Below, piece after piece: positions 51,132 through 60,560 of a DNA stretch of 64,000 nucleotides (its first letter is position 1; each line of letters starts with the position of its first letter). A model generated the notes under the pieces. It did not search any database, was not told the DNA's origin, and saw only the letters and a list, made by a program, of their open reading frames with translations. Source of the DNA: Sporomusa acidovorans (lineage in GTDB: Bacteria; Bacillota; Negativicutes; Sporomusales; Sporomusaceae); NCBI RefSeq assembly GCF_002257695.2, contig NZ_CP155571.1; one strand, 5' to 3'. Position numbers and translations under genes: made by a program.

Positions 51132-52487
51132 TTACACCAAGCCTTGTGCTTTCATTGCCTCGGCGACTTTAATAAACCCAGCTATATTGGCGCCAACAAC
51201 CAGGTTGTCTTTAAACCCATAATTTTCAGCCGCCTTACTGGCGTTTTTATAAATATTAAGCATAATCGTTTTGAGTTTAGCATCAACTTCCTCAAACGAC
51301 CAGGCGATCCGCATGCTGTTTTGAGACATCTCCAGGCCGGAAACGGCTACGCCGCCGGCATTGGCCGCCTTGGATGGTCCAAGATATACGCCATTTTCCA
51401 GGAAGTATTCAATTGCGTCGTTAGTGCAGGGCATATTGGAGCCCTCACATACAAACTTTACGCCGTTGGCAACAATTTTTTTGGCATCTTCCAATAGAAT
51501 TTCATTTTGCGTGGCGCAAGGAATAATAACATCCACTTTAACTCCCCACGGTTTTTCACCCGGGAAGAATTTAACGCCATATTTATCCGCATAATCTTTT
51601 ACCTGGTCGCGGCAGGATGCTCTCAGTTCAAGTAAATATTCGATTTTGTCGCCACTGATGCCGTCAGGATCGTATATATAGCCGTCAGGACCTGAAAGGG
51701 TAACAACTTTGCCGCCCAGTTCCGTAACCTTTCTAACCGTTCCCCAGGCAACATTGCCAAACCCGGATACAGCCACAGTTTTGCCTTCAAAGGAGGTTCC
51801 TTTGGATTTCAGCATTTCCTGGCAGAAATAAACAATGCCGAAGCCGGTAGCTTCCGGGCGAGCCAGACTGCCGCCATAGGATAGGCTCTTGCCGGTTAAA
51901 ACGCCATTTTCATAACTGCCGCGGATTCTTTTATATTGCCCGAAAAGGTAGCCAATCTCCCTGCCGCCAACGCCAAGATCACCAGCCGGCACATCTGTAT
52001 TCGGGCCGACATACCGATACAATTCGGTCATGAAGCTCTGGCAGAACCGCATAACCTCGTCATCAGATTTGCCTTTCGGGTCGAAATCGGAACCGCCTTT
52101 GCCGCCGCCCATCGGTAAACTTGTTAGCGAATTCTTAAAGGTCTGCTCAAACCCGAGAAATTTAATAATTCCGAGATTCACCGATGGATGAAAGCGCAAG
52201 CCGCCTTTGTATGGTCCAATCGCGCTATTAAACTGCACCCTGAAGCCGCGGTTCACTCTTACTTTGCCGTTGTCATCCATCCAAGGTACACGGAAAATAA
52301 ACTGACGCTCCGGTTCTACAATCCTATCAACAATTCCGAGTTCAATATATTCGGGATTCTTCTCAAGAACAGGAACTAAAGAACTAAGCACTTCCTGCAC
52401 AGTTTGGTGGAATTCCGGTTCATTAGCGTTTCGTTCAACCACTCGGCGATAAAGTTCGTCACAGTACTTTTGAGCATTGGTAGTCAT
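51132..52487 (-). CDS. gdhA: Glutamate dehydrogenase
   Basis: The 451-residue hexameric-type glutamate dehydrogenase has GPYKGGLRFHPSVN, PMGGGKGGSDFDPKGKS (substrate-binding lysines), PAGDLGVGGREIGYLFG (catalytic Asp region) and the Rossmann motif VSGFGNVAWG. It interconverts glutamate and 2-oxoglutarate with NADP(H) or NAD(H). It links the 5-oxoproline operon (glutamate) with the 2-oxoacid oxidoreductase (2-oxoglutarate), though it is transcribed separately on the other strand. Confidence 0.93.
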   Translation of the reverse strand: MTTNAQKYCDELYRRVVERNANEPEFHQTVQEVLSSLVPVLEKNPEYIELGIVDRIVEPERQFIFRVPWMDDNGKVRVNRGFRVQFNSAIGPYKGGLRFHPSVNLGIIKFLGFEQTFKNSLTSLPMGGGKGGSDFDPKGKSDDEVMRFCQSFMTELYRYVGPNTDVPAGDLGVGGREIGYLFGQYKRIRGSYENGVLTGKSLSYGGSLARPEATGFGIVYFCQEMLKSKGTSFEGKTVAVSGFGNVAWGTVRKVTELGGKVVTLSGPDGYIYDPDGISGDKIEYLLELRASCRDQVKDYADKYGVKFFPGEKPWGVKVDVIIPCATQNEILLEDAKKIVANGVKFVCEGSNMPCTNDAIEYFLENGVYLGPSKAANAGGVAVSGLEMSQNSMRIAWSFEEVDAKLKTIMLNIYKNASKAAENYGFKDNLVVGANIAGFIKVAEAMKAQGLV

Positions 52488-53021
52488 AGTAAGATCCCCC
52501 TTAATGTTTTTTGTTGATCAATGCATCCAATCAACTTTCGTTATGCTTCTTCGCGAACACCATGTACGTTACTAAATGAATCTAAAGCGAGTACATCTAG
52601 AATAAAATTTTTACACAAATGTCACACGCTTACGACTTGCAACAATCAATTTCAAATAGATACACCTCACCTTCTATAAAATATAAAAATCTATTATATT
52701 TTCCAGGGTATAACACAACATATTAAATTTTGTATACTGTATTATATCTATAAGAAATAGCAGGTCCTCCTTTGAATAGTAATAAATTCTACTATTAAAA
52801 AATTTAATAATATTTAGATATTTTAAAATGGACTCTTTTTAAGGTAATCCGCTTTTGTAGAATCGTATGCACTAGACCCTTCATAGACCTTTCAATATTT
52901 ATCATATCATTAATGGAGATATTGGTAAAATTGAAAAAATAAATACGCATATTCTATTTTATTGAAGGCAGGGATAAGGAAACGCTGCCTATTACCGCTA
53001 TCATTACAATTAAAATGGTTG
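52488..53021. other. Intergenic region upstream of gdhA and downstream of metB/C
   Basis: These 530 bases are AT-rich and hold the gdhA ribosome-binding site (GGGGGATC) and presumably its promoter. No convincing ORF is seen. A small GGCAG...CTGCC hairpin (about 52966-52989) may end the metB/C transcript. Confidence 0.5.
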
Positions 53022-54167
53022 TTATTGTTCCAGCGCTTGCGCCAAATCGGCAATGATGTCCTCAACATCTTCAATGCCGACAGACAAGCGCAGTAGACAG
53101 TCGCTGATACCCAGGCGTTCACGGATCGTTACTGGGATGTCGGCATGGGTTTGTATGGCCGGGAAGGTGATTAATGATTCAACACCACCAAGGCTTTCGG
53201 CAAATTGGAGGACTTTCACCTTGCGCAGCACCTGCGCGGGCAGACGGGGATGATCCACGACAAATGACAGCATACCGCCATAGCCTGTAGCCTGTGCATC
53301 CTGGATTGCTTTGCCGGGATGGTCTTTTAAGCCGGGATAATAAACCTTGGTAACACTGGGATGTTGAGTGAGCCATTCGGCGACCGCCTGCGCATTTTTT
53401 TCGTGTTGGCGGAGCCTGATTGCCAGTGTTTTGATGCCCCGCAGCAATAGCCAACAGTCTTGGGGCCCCAGGATAGAGCCGGTAGCATTTTGAATAAAGC
53501 CGATCTTTTCACAGAGGAGGGGATCGCCGGCCACCACCAAACCGCATACTACGTCATTATGGCCGGACAGGTATTTACTGCCACTGTGGATAACAATGTC
53601 CGCACCAAGCGTTAGCGGACGCTGCAGATAGGGTGATAAAAAAGTGTTATCAACAATGACGTGAATGGGCTGGGCGCCGGCTTCACGGGCGATTGCCGTG
53701 ATAGCTTTGATATCGGCGATTTTCATCAGCGGATTGGTAGGAGTTTCCAAAATTATTGCCTTGGTTGCCGGCTGCAGTGCCTGACGCACCTGCTGGGTAT
53801 CACTGGTGTCGACGAAAGTGGCTGATAAGCCAAACTGAGTAAACAATTTGTCCAAGACACGATAGGTTCCGCCGTAGCAATCTTCAGTAATGATCAGATG
53901 ATCGCCGGGACGATATAGCATGAGGACTGCTGTAATAGCCGCCATGCCAGAGGCAAAGGCAAAGCCTGCCTGGCCTTCTTCAAGGGCTGCCAGGGTTTCT
54001 TCGACAGCTTTGCGGGTGGGGTTCTGACTGCGGGAATAGTCGTAACCGGTGCTCCGGCCAAGCTCCGGGTGACGGAAGGTGGCGGTCTGATAGATCGGCG
54101 TGCTGATGGCACCTGTGGATTTATCGGTAACCAGGCCGGCGCGAACAATTTTGGTGGAAATTTTCAT
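53022..54167 (-). CDS. Cystathionine gamma-synthase/beta-lyase family protein (MetB/MetC-type)
   Basis: The 381-residue Cys/Met-metabolism PLP enzyme has TPIYQTATFRHPELG, YDYSRSQNPTR, FASGMAAI, the PLP lysine in VIHSGSKYLSGHNDVV, and a C-terminal SLGGVESLITFPA. Members act as cystathionine synthase, beta-lyase or gamma-lyase, which sequence alone does not separate. ATG 54167 follows AAGGAG. A SAM-I riboswitch just upstream shows that the gene is turned off when S-adenosylmethionine is plentiful, so it serves methionine synthesis. Confidence 0.88.
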   Translation of the reverse strand: MKISTKIVRAGLVTDKSTGAISTPIYQTATFRHPELGRSTGYDYSRSQNPTRKAVEETLAALEEGQAGFAFASGMAAITAVLMLYRPGDHLIITEDCYGGTYRVLDKLFTQFGLSATFVDTSDTQQVRQALQPATKAIILETPTNPLMKIADIKAITAIAREAGAQPIHVIVDNTFLSPYLQRPLTLGADIVIHSGSKYLSGHNDVVCGLVVAGDPLLCEKIGFIQNATGSILGPQDCWLLLRGIKTLAIRLRQHEKNAQAVAEWLTQHPSVTKVYYPGLKDHPGKAIQDAQATGYGGMLSFVVDHPRLPAQVLRKVKVLQFAESLGGVESLITFPAIQTHADIPVTIRERLGISDCLLRLSVGIEDVEDIIADLAQALEQ

Positions 54168-54196
54168 CGACAATCATCTCCTTAAAGTTAGGATTC

Positions 54197-54340
54197 GCAA
54201 TAAAAAGACGGCTTTCCGTAAGAAAAGCCGTCTGCTCACGTAATTACTCATCTTCCGGATTGCTCCGCTGGAATTAGCACCTTGCATAAATGCCGGTTGC
54301 CGGGTGTCATAGGGCCAGTCCCTCGACCACTCTTGATAAG
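54197..54340 (-). promoter_or_regulatory. SAM-I (S-box) riboswitch
   Basis: Read on the minus strand from 54340: CTTATCAAGAG, then GGAGGG-like GAGGGACTGGCCC, TATGACACCCGGCAACC, AAGGTGCTAATTCC and GCGGAG. These are the conserved S-box elements in order. An expression-platform terminator follows (stem 54206-54232, then TTTTTA) before the metB/C start. Binding of S-adenosylmethionine should favour the terminator. Confidence 0.95.
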
Positions 54341-54522
54341 TTTATTATTCACATGTAAAATTCTTGCATTTAACTTTGCCACAGTTATGTGGTTTTGTCA
54401 ATAGAAAATTTTGATTGGTCAGCTATGCCTTCTTTTTTTATTGACGTCACTAAAAAAACCATATATCATGAGTAAAAAAGGAAGTAAGTGTTTTACGGAA
54501 GAGAAGGAGAGGTATTAATACC

Positions 54523-55569
54523 ATGTCTGCTGGGAGAGATATTCAGGCATTAATTCGCAAAGTCGAAGTTACTCATGCTCTTGCTAAAGACGATGTTGTT
54601 GCGCTGTTAAGGGACACTCACTATGTGGAGGATTTTTTTGCCGCGGCTGACCGGGTTCGACGGAAATATGTGGGCGATGACGTGCATTTGCGCGGATTGA
54701 TTGAATTTTCCAATATATGCAAGCAAAATTGTCTGTACTGCGGTCTTAGGCGTGATAACCACAAGCTAAAACGGTACCGGCTGAAACCGGAAACCATTGT
54801 TGAATTTGCGGAAAAAGCCCAATCCTATGGTTATCGTACCGTTGTGCTGCAGTCTGGTGAAGATGAATGGTTTGATGTTGAGACCATGACTTACTTAATA
54901 AAAAAGATCAAAGAAATGGATTTGGCAGTAACTTTGAGCGTGGGCGAGAAACCGCGTGAAGTCTATCAAAAATACCGGGAAGCCGGTGCCGATCGCTATT
55001 TGCTCCGCATCGAGACTACTGATAAAGATTTGTATGAAAAACTGGACCCGGGAATGAGTTGGGACAACCGGGTGCGGTGTTTGATTGATCTGAAAGAATT
55101 GGGCTTTGAACTGGGAACCGGTTGTCTTGTGGGCATTCCCGGGCAGACGGTGGAATCCTTAGCCGATGATATTCTGTTTTTTAAAAAACTGGATGCCGAT
55201 ATGATTGGCGTAGGCCCCTTTATTCCCAATCCGGATACGCCGCTGGCTGCCGAGAAAGGCGGTACTTTTGAGCAAAGTACCAAAGTCATGGCTATGACGC
55301 GTCTGCTGCTGCCTGATAGTAATATTCCGGCCACGACCGCTATGGAATCGTTAAATCCGCAAGGTAGGGTACTGGCGCTACAACGGGGGGCGAATGTGGT
55401 TATGCCCAATGTCACTGAAGGAGAATACCGTCAGCTATACCAGCTTTATCCGGGAAAAATTTGCATAAATGACACGCCGGCTCACTGCCGTTTTTGTATT
55501 ACCGGAAAAATTCTGGGGATTGGTCGAAGAATTTCAGAGACCCAGGGATTTCGTGTCAAGCAGGCATAA
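54523..55569 (+). CDS. hydE: [FeFe]-hydrogenase H-cluster radical SAM maturase HydE
   Basis: The 348-residue radical SAM protein has the cluster motif CKQNCLYCGLR, then RYRLKPETIVEFA, VLQSGED, GADRYLLRIET, CLVGIPGQT and GPFIPNPDTPL, all characteristic of HydE. It helps assemble the di-iron site of [FeFe] hydrogenases. No hydF, hydG or hydrogenase genes lie in the window, so they must be elsewhere. The YezD-like gene follows after 23 bases and may be co-transcribed. Confidence 0.92.
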   Translation: MSAGRDIQALIRKVEVTHALAKDDVVALLRDTHYVEDFFAAADRVRRKYVGDDVHLRGLIEFSNICKQNCLYCGLRRDNHKLKRYRLKPETIVEFAEKAQSYGYRTVVLQSGEDEWFDVETMTYLIKKIKEMDLAVTLSVGEKPREVYQKYREAGADRYLLRIETTDKDLYEKLDPGMSWDNRVRCLIDLKELGFELGTGCLVGIPGQTVESLADDILFFKKLDADMIGVGPFIPNPDTPLAAEKGGTFEQSTKVMAMTRLLLPDSNIPATTAMESLNPQGRVLALQRGANVVMPNVTEGEYRQLYQLYPGKICINDTPAHCRFCITGKILGIGRRISETQGFRVKQA

Positions 55570-55592
55570 TTCTCCCAGAAAGGAGTTTAGCA

Positions 55593-55928
55593 ATGGGTAA
55601 TCATGTTTCCGATCAAATTCTTGGTCTGATTGAACAGGCTGTGCTGACGATCAGTTTTGGCTCTGTTACATTGGTACTACAAGATTCAAAGATTATTCAA
55701 ATGGAGAAGCTTGAGAAAATTCGAATTGACGGATCGGCGGCTAAACCGGTGGCAGGTAAGCCTGCAACCGGTGGGCCTGCTCTTAGGACACGCCTGTTGC
55801 AATCAGTCAGCGGTATGGAATATGGCAAGGTAGTTATCCAAATCCAGGCAGGTCAAATTACGCAAGTTGAAAGAACGGAAAAATACCGGGTTACCAAGTT
55901 GACCGGCCTTTATGGAGATGGAATATAA
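55593..55928 (+). CDS. YezD-like protein with two tandem DUF2292 units
   Basis: The 111-residue protein has two similar units of about 37 residues (around 9-45 and 70-106), each with a helix and a beta hairpin: GSVTLVLQDSKIIQMEKLEK and GKVVIQIQAGQITQVERTEK. They are joined by an Ala/Pro/Gly-rich linker. DUF2292 proteins such as Bacillus YezD are usually a single unit and belong to sulfur-regulated gene sets. ATG 55593 has AAAGGAG upstream. Function is unknown. Confidence 0.7.
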   Translation: MGNHVSDQILGLIEQAVLTISFGSVTLVLQDSKIIQMEKLEKIRIDGSAAKPVAGKPATGGPALRTRLLQSVSGMEYGKVVIQIQAGQITQVERTEKYRVTKLTGLYGDGI

Positions 55929-55945
55929 TAAAATTTTAGAAAAAT

Positions 55946-55982
55946 AGGCAGCCTTTTCGCTAGCGAAGAGGTTGTCTTTTTT
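55946..55982 (+). terminator. Intrinsic terminator after the YezD-like gene
   Basis: GGCAGCCTTTTCGC pairs with GCGAAGAGGTTGTC through several G-U pairs and is followed by TTTTTT. Confidence 0.8.
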
Positions 55983-56033
55983 ATACATGTTAAAAGTACA
56001 TGTGTTTTCGTATAAAATACAATAAATAGTATA

Positions 56034-56062
56034 TTGACAAGAATCGTGTTAACGTGTATAGT
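56034..56062 (+). promoter_or_regulatory. Promoter of the binding-protein gene
   Basis: TTGACA (56034-56039), a 17-bp spacer and TATAGT (56057-56062) lie 113 bases before the start codon. Confidence 0.7.
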
Positions 56063-56175
56063 TTGTTTTGAGTACAAAATACATAAAATCCTTAATGCAG
56101 ATACACTCTGAGCGGAAACCTCTGACTATCCGGGGCAGGAGTAAGCTGTAAAGGAAAAGGGGGAGTAAGAGAAAA

Positions 56176-57342
56176 ATGCGAAAAAAATTTATGGCAATAG
56201 CCATGAGTACATTGCTGATGGCAGGCGCATTGGCCGGTTGCGGCGGCGGCGCCAAGCAAGAGGCTAATGAAATCAAGATTGGTGGAAACTTTGAGTTAAC
56301 CGGTAGTGTCGCCAATTATGGCAAACAGGCCGTTAACGGTATTCAGTTGGCTATTAAGCAGGCCAATGCGGCCGGTGGGATTAATGGAAAACAAATTAAA
56401 TTAGTCATGGCTGACAATAAGTCAGAGGCTGCGGAAGCAACCAACGCCATCACTAAACTTATTACCCAGGATAAGGTTGTCACGGTTTTAGGGCCTGCGA
56501 CCAGCTCCAATACGATAGCCACCTTACAGGTATCGCAAGACAACAAAGTTCCGCTGATTACACCGACAGGAACCAGTGAAAAAATTACCGTTGACAATGG
56601 AAAAACCCGTCCCTATGCATTCCGGTCCTGTTTTATCGATCCGTTACAGGGGACTATTATGGCCAATTTTGCCAGCAATACCCTGAAAGCGAAAACTGCG
56701 GCTATCTATATTGACAGCAGTTCCGATTATTCAAAAGGGCTGGCCCAATCCTTTGAATCTGTATTTACCAAAAACGGCGGTCAGATTTTAGGGCAAGAAG
56801 CTTTCTTGCAAAAAGATCAGGATTTCAAATCCACACTGACCAAGATAAAAGCCATGAATCCTGATGTTGTATTCTTACCGGCCTATTATGAGGAAGTAGG
56901 TAAAATCGTCAAGCAGGCCCGGGAGATGGGGATGAATATGCCATTCCTCGGAGCAGACGGCTGGGATGATGCTAAGGTGGTAGAAATTGCCGGCGCGGCG
57001 CCGCTTAATAATACCTATTTCTGCAGTCACTTCTCTTCCCAGGATACCGATCCTAATGTCGTGAAATTCCGGGAAGCCTACAAACAAGAGTACAACCAAG
57101 AACCTGGCGTTTTTGCCGCTCTTGGTTATGATGCCGGCTTATTCTTGATCGATGCGCTCAAACGGGCCAACAGCACTGATCCTGCTAAAATCCGTGACGC
57201 ATTAGAGCAAACCAAGAATCTGCAGTTGAGTACAGGCATGATGACGGTAGATGCGAACCATAACCCAATCAAGAGTGTGGTTGTACTGGAAATGAAAGAC
57301 GGCAAGCAAGTCTTTAAGGAAAAAATTGCGCCGCAATTATAA
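56176..57342 (+). CDS. Branched-chain amino-acid-type ABC binding lipoprotein, orphan
   Basis: The 388-residue lipoprotein has a lipobox LAGCGG at about residue 20. A type I periplasmic-binding fold with IKIGGNFELTGSVANYGKQ and GPATSSNTIA is typical of LivJ-like proteins for branched-chain or other amino acids. The permease and ATPase genes (livHMGF) are not adjacent, so it must share a transporter encoded elsewhere or act as a receptor. It has its own promoter, and cysK follows from a separate one. Ligand unknown. Confidence 0.87.
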   Translation: MRKKFMAIAMSTLLMAGALAGCGGGAKQEANEIKIGGNFELTGSVANYGKQAVNGIQLAIKQANAAGGINGKQIKLVMADNKSEAAEATNAITKLITQDKVVTVLGPATSSNTIATLQVSQDNKVPLITPTGTSEKITVDNGKTRPYAFRSCFIDPLQGTIMANFASNTLKAKTAAIYIDSSSDYSKGLAQSFESVFTKNGGQILGQEAFLQKDQDFKSTLTKIKAMNPDVVFLPAYYEEVGKIVKQAREMGMNMPFLGADGWDDAKVVEIAGAAPLNNTYFCSHFSSQDTDPNVVKFREAYKQEYNQEPGVFAALGYDAGLFLIDALKRANSTDPAKIRDALEQTKNLQLSTGMMTVDANHNPIKSVVVLEMKDGKQVFKEKIAPQL

Positions 57343-57355
57343 TTCCGAAAAGTGA

Positions 57356-57466
57356 TTGACAGTTTCCGATTGGCGTGCTAACATATAAATAATAAACCAA
57401 TAGTTTTGCTGACCGGAAAACCGGAGGCAATCGGCGGCTGAGTTAGCTTCGATTGCCTCTTTTTAT
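57356..57466 (+). promoter_or_regulatory. cysK promoter with leader hairpin and terminator
   Basis: TTGACA (57356-57361), a 17-bp spacer with TTTCC...TGG, and TAACAT (57379-57384) are followed by GCTGACCGG and a CCGG-AAAA-CCGG hairpin. Then comes a terminator stem (57424-57433 with 57450-57459) and TTTTT. The layout matches the malY, NifH-like and cysK-remnant leaders. Confidence 0.7.
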
Positions 57467-57542
57467 TTTCTTAGGTCACACTATACTTAATTGCAGGTAA
57501 CAAGGTTAGAATATTATTAATCAAAGTGGAAGGGTGAATGAT

Positions 57543-58478
57543 ATGGCTAAAATTTATCAAAATCTGACAGAGCTGATTGGCAATACGCCACTGCTTGAAC
57601 TGAAAAACTTCGGTGCAAAAAGAGAAATAGGCGGTAAGGTACTTGCCAAGCTGGAATATTTTAATCCTCTTGGCAGTGTTAAAGACCGCATTGGTTACGC
57701 CATGATTAAAGATGCCGAAGATAAAGGCTTGATTAATAAGGATACGGTTATTGTAGAGCCAACAAGTGGTAATACCGGAGTGGGCCTGGCATTTGTCGCT
57801 GCCGCCCGCGGTTACAAGCTGATTCTTACCATGCCGGAAACCATGAGTATTGAACGGCGCAAATTGCTTAAAGCGCTAGGTGCGCAGCTTGAGCTTACCC
57901 CGGGCGCTAAAGGCATGAAAGGGGCTATTGAGCGTGCGGAGGAACTTGTGGCAACAACTCCTAATGCCTGGATTCCGCAACAATTCAAAAACCCGGCAAA
58001 CCCTGAAGCGCATCGTAAAACGACAGCGCAGGAAATCTGGAGCGATACGGATGGAGCCGTTGACATTGTTATCGGCGGTGTTGGCACAGGCGGTACAATT
58101 ACCGGGATTGCCGAGGCTCTTAAAGAGCGCAAGCCTGGTATCGTCGCTGTGGCCGTAGAGCCGGCTGATTCACCGGTGCTGTCGGGCGGCAATCCCGGTC
58201 CGCACAAAATTCAGGGAATTGGCGCCGGTTTTGTACCGGATGTATTTAACGCCAAGGTAATTGACGAAATCTTTACAGTAAAAACGGAAGAAGCCTTCCA
58301 GGCGGCCAGAGATGCTGCCACTACTGAGGGATTGCTTGTGGGGATATCCAGCGGAGCAGCGCTGCATGCGGCTTCTGAGCTGGCTAAGCGTCCGGAAAAC
58401 AAGGGGAAAAACATTGTTGTTATCCTGCCGGACACTGGGGAACGCTATTTGTCAACACCTCTGTTTGGCGAAGAGTAA
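57543..58478 (+). CDS. cysK: Cysteine synthase (O-acetylserine sulfhydrylase)
   Basis: The 311-residue PLP enzyme has LIGNTPLLEL, the PLP lysine in GSVKDRIGYAM, the substrate loop EPTSGNTGVGLAF, GTGGTITGIAEALK and a C-terminal LPDTGERYLSTPLF. It condenses O-acetylserine with sulfide to cysteine. ATG 57543 with GGAAGGG upstream is preferred to GTG 57534. A near-identical central piece of a second copy survives at 6530-6690. Its attenuator-like leader suggests sulfur-dependent control. Confidence 0.93.
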   Translation: MAKIYQNLTELIGNTPLLELKNFGAKREIGGKVLAKLEYFNPLGSVKDRIGYAMIKDAEDKGLINKDTVIVEPTSGNTGVGLAFVAAARGYKLILTMPETMSIERRKLLKALGAQLELTPGAKGMKGAIERAEELVATTPNAWIPQQFKNPANPEAHRKTTAQEIWSDTDGAVDIVIGGVGTGGTITGIAEALKERKPGIVAVAVEPADSPVLSGGNPGPHKIQGIGAGFVPDVFNAKVIDEIFTVKTEEAFQAARDAATTEGLLVGISSGAALHAASELAKRPENKGKNIVVILPDTGERYLSTPLFGEE

Positions 58479-58494
58479 TTTATCAAGACCTTAT

Positions 58495-58537
58495 AAAGCA
58501 CTCCAACGCGCTTGGCGCGTCTGGAGTGCTTTTTTTG
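58495..58537 (+). terminator. Intrinsic terminator after cysK
   Basis: AAAGCACTCCA...GCGC pairs with GCGC...TGGAGTGCTTT and is followed by a run of seven Ts. Confidence 0.9.
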
Positions 58538-58638
58538 CCTTAACGGCAGGAATAACAAAGTGAACAGCGAATAAAACCATAGATTATTTTTATTATACTG
58601 TTTAATTTTATCTATTAATATGTGATAGCAGGTGATTT

Positions 58639-59421
58639 ATGAAACAAACAGTAGTTGCCGGTATCGATGCCGGTTCTTCAGCAATTAAGCTTAGTCTGTA
58701 TGATGGCGTACGGGTGACAAGTGTAAGCTGTCCATCCGGCTGGAACCCCAGAGAGCAAGCTGCTGCCCTGCTTAAGTCAGCTCTTGCTCAACAGGAGGTT
58801 GCCGCGCCGGTTTGCATGGTAGGAACAGGGTACGGACGGTTTAACTTGCCTTTCGTCACCAAAGCCATGACGGAAATAACCTGTCACGCCCGCGGTGCTG
58901 CCTATTTGCTGCCTGAGGCTAAAACGGTTATTGATATTGGCGGGCAGGATGCTAAGGCCATACGGATTGACGGACAAGGCAAGGTGCAGGACTTTGTTAT
59001 GAATGATAAATGCGCTGCCGGGACAGGGCGGTTTCTGCAGGTTACGGCGAACGCCCTGGGCCTTGATGTGGCTGAAATTGGCCGGATTGATACCAAGGCT
59101 GCGAGTTCGGAATGTACGATTAATTCGATGTGTACCGTATTTGCTGAGTCTGAGGTTATCGGTCTGGTCAACAGGGGAATTGCCCGGGAGGCAATCATTG
59201 CCGCGCTCTATGTTTCCATTGCGAACCGGGTGGCAGCTATGGCAGCGGGAATTCAGCCGGCACCGCCGGCAGCCTTTACGGGCGGTCTTGCTCAGAATCA
59301 GGCTCTCAGGACTGAGCTTGCTACAAGGCTCGGGCTGCCGGTCATTACCCATGATCAGGCCGTGTTTGCCGGATCGATCGGAGCGGCTCTTTTTGCCTGG
59401 GATGCGGTTCAGGTCAATTAA
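58639..59421 (+). CDS. BadF/HgdC-type ATPase, dehydratase/DCCP activator
   Basis: The 260-residue ASKHA-fold ATPase begins VVAGIDAGSSAIKLSLYDG. It has VIDIGGQDAKAIRI, KCAAGTGRF and a CTINSMCTVFAESEV segment with the two cysteines that hold the inter-subunit [4Fe-4S] cluster. Such activators use ATP to send a low-potential electron to 2-hydroxyacyl-CoA dehydratases or double-cubane-cluster reductases. Its partner is encoded 29 bases downstream. Confidence 0.9.
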   Translation: MKQTVVAGIDAGSSAIKLSLYDGVRVTSVSCPSGWNPREQAAALLKSALAQQEVAAPVCMVGTGYGRFNLPFVTKAMTEITCHARGAAYLLPEAKTVIDIGGQDAKAIRIDGQGKVQDFVMNDKCAAGTGRFLQVTANALGLDVAEIGRIDTKAASSECTINSMCTVFAESEVIGLVNRGIAREAIIAALYVSIANRVAAMAAGIQPAPPAAFTGGLAQNQALRTELATRLGLPVITHDQAVFAGSIGAALFAWDAVQVN

Positions 59422-59450
59422 GATCAATACAAGAATTGGGGGAAATGGTT

Positions 59451-60560
59451 ATGGCCGATATGTTTACTGTGCTCAAACAGATCAAAGAGACCGGAAAAAA
59501 AGTGGTAGGGTTCTATTGTGTCTATGCGCCGCAAGAACTTGTGCTGGCGGCGGATGCGCTTGGCTTCGCCCTATGCGCCACCAAAGAGGAAGCGATTCCT
59601 GACGGGGAAAAAACGCTGCCGCGCAATTTTTGTCCGTTGATTAAATCCTCCTATGGCTTTGCCGTAACAGATAAGTGTCCCTATTTTCTCTATTCAGACA
59701 TAATTATCGGCGAAACAACCTGCGACGGCAAAAAGAAGATGTTTGAGCTTATGCAGAGCTTTAAGCCGGTTCACGTTATGAAACTGCCGCAGACGTATCT
59801 TGATGAAACTGATAAGGCCTATTGGTTAAATGAAGTAAGAATACTGAAAGATGTTTTAGAAAAAGAACTGGGAAGCGAGATTACTGATGAAAAGCTGCGG
59901 GCAGCGATTAAAGTCCTTAATGAGGAACGGCGGTTGATGCAAAAGCTGGCCGAATGTATGAAACATGACCCGGTTCCTATGACCGGACAGGATTTCTTGA
60001 AACTTATGTGGGGCAGAAACTTTGTGCTTGACCGGGCGGAGTTTGCCGCGCAAATCAAGGCTGTTACTCAGGATATGGAAGAAGCGATTGCTAAAGGGGA
60101 AGCTGCTTTTCCTAAAGGCGCTAAACGCATTTTGGTTACCGGCGTGCCAACAGGCGTTGGTTCAGAAAAAGTCATCAAAATCATTGAGGATTGCAGTGCC
60201 GCTGTTGTCTATATTGAAAATTGCTCCGGCATGAAACAGTTTGTTACGCTTGTCGATGAAACCAAACCGCCGCTGGCGGCCATTGCCGAAAAGTATCTGG
60301 CTACTCCCTGTTCCTGTATGAGTCCTAACCCAATCCGCCTTGAGAATCTTGCGAAGCTGCTTAAAGAGTATCGTATCGATGGTGTGGTGGATATTACCTG
60401 GCAGGGCTGCCATACTTATAATGTAGAAAGCCGGGTGGTTAAGGACTTTTTAAAGCAAAATGGCGATACGCCGTTCCTGCAGATCGAGACCGATTATTCG
60501 CAGGGTGATGTGGAGCAGATTAAAACAAGAGTACAAGCATTTCTGGAAATGATGGCGTAA
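59451..60560 (+). CDS. HgdB/DCCP-type 2-hydroxyacyl-CoA dehydratase family reductase
   Basis: The 369-residue protein has FYCVYAPQELVLAADALG at the start, NFCPLIKSSYGF, GETTCDGKKKMFEL, YIENCSGMKQF and TWQGCHTYN, with many conserved cysteines. A single-subunit partner of one activator, lacking separate A and C genes, fits the double-cubane-cluster protein (DCCP) group of reductases better than a classical dehydratase. The substrate is unknown. ATG 59451 follows GGGGGA. The last 91 codons are duplicated at 62586-62858 by an IS insertion, but this copy is complete. Confidence 0.85.
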   Translation: MADMFTVLKQIKETGKKVVGFYCVYAPQELVLAADALGFALCATKEEAIPDGEKTLPRNFCPLIKSSYGFAVTDKCPYFLYSDIIIGETTCDGKKKMFELMQSFKPVHVMKLPQTYLDETDKAYWLNEVRILKDVLEKELGSEITDEKLRAAIKVLNEERRLMQKLAECMKHDPVPMTGQDFLKLMWGRNFVLDRAEFAAQIKAVTQDMEEAIAKGEAAFPKGAKRILVTGVPTGVGSEKVIKIIEDCSAAVVYIENCSGMKQFVTLVDETKPPLAAIAEKYLATPCSCMSPNPIRLENLAKLLKEYRIDGVVDITWQGCHTYNVESRVVKDFLKQNGDTPFLQIETDYSQGDVEQIKTRVQAFLEMMA

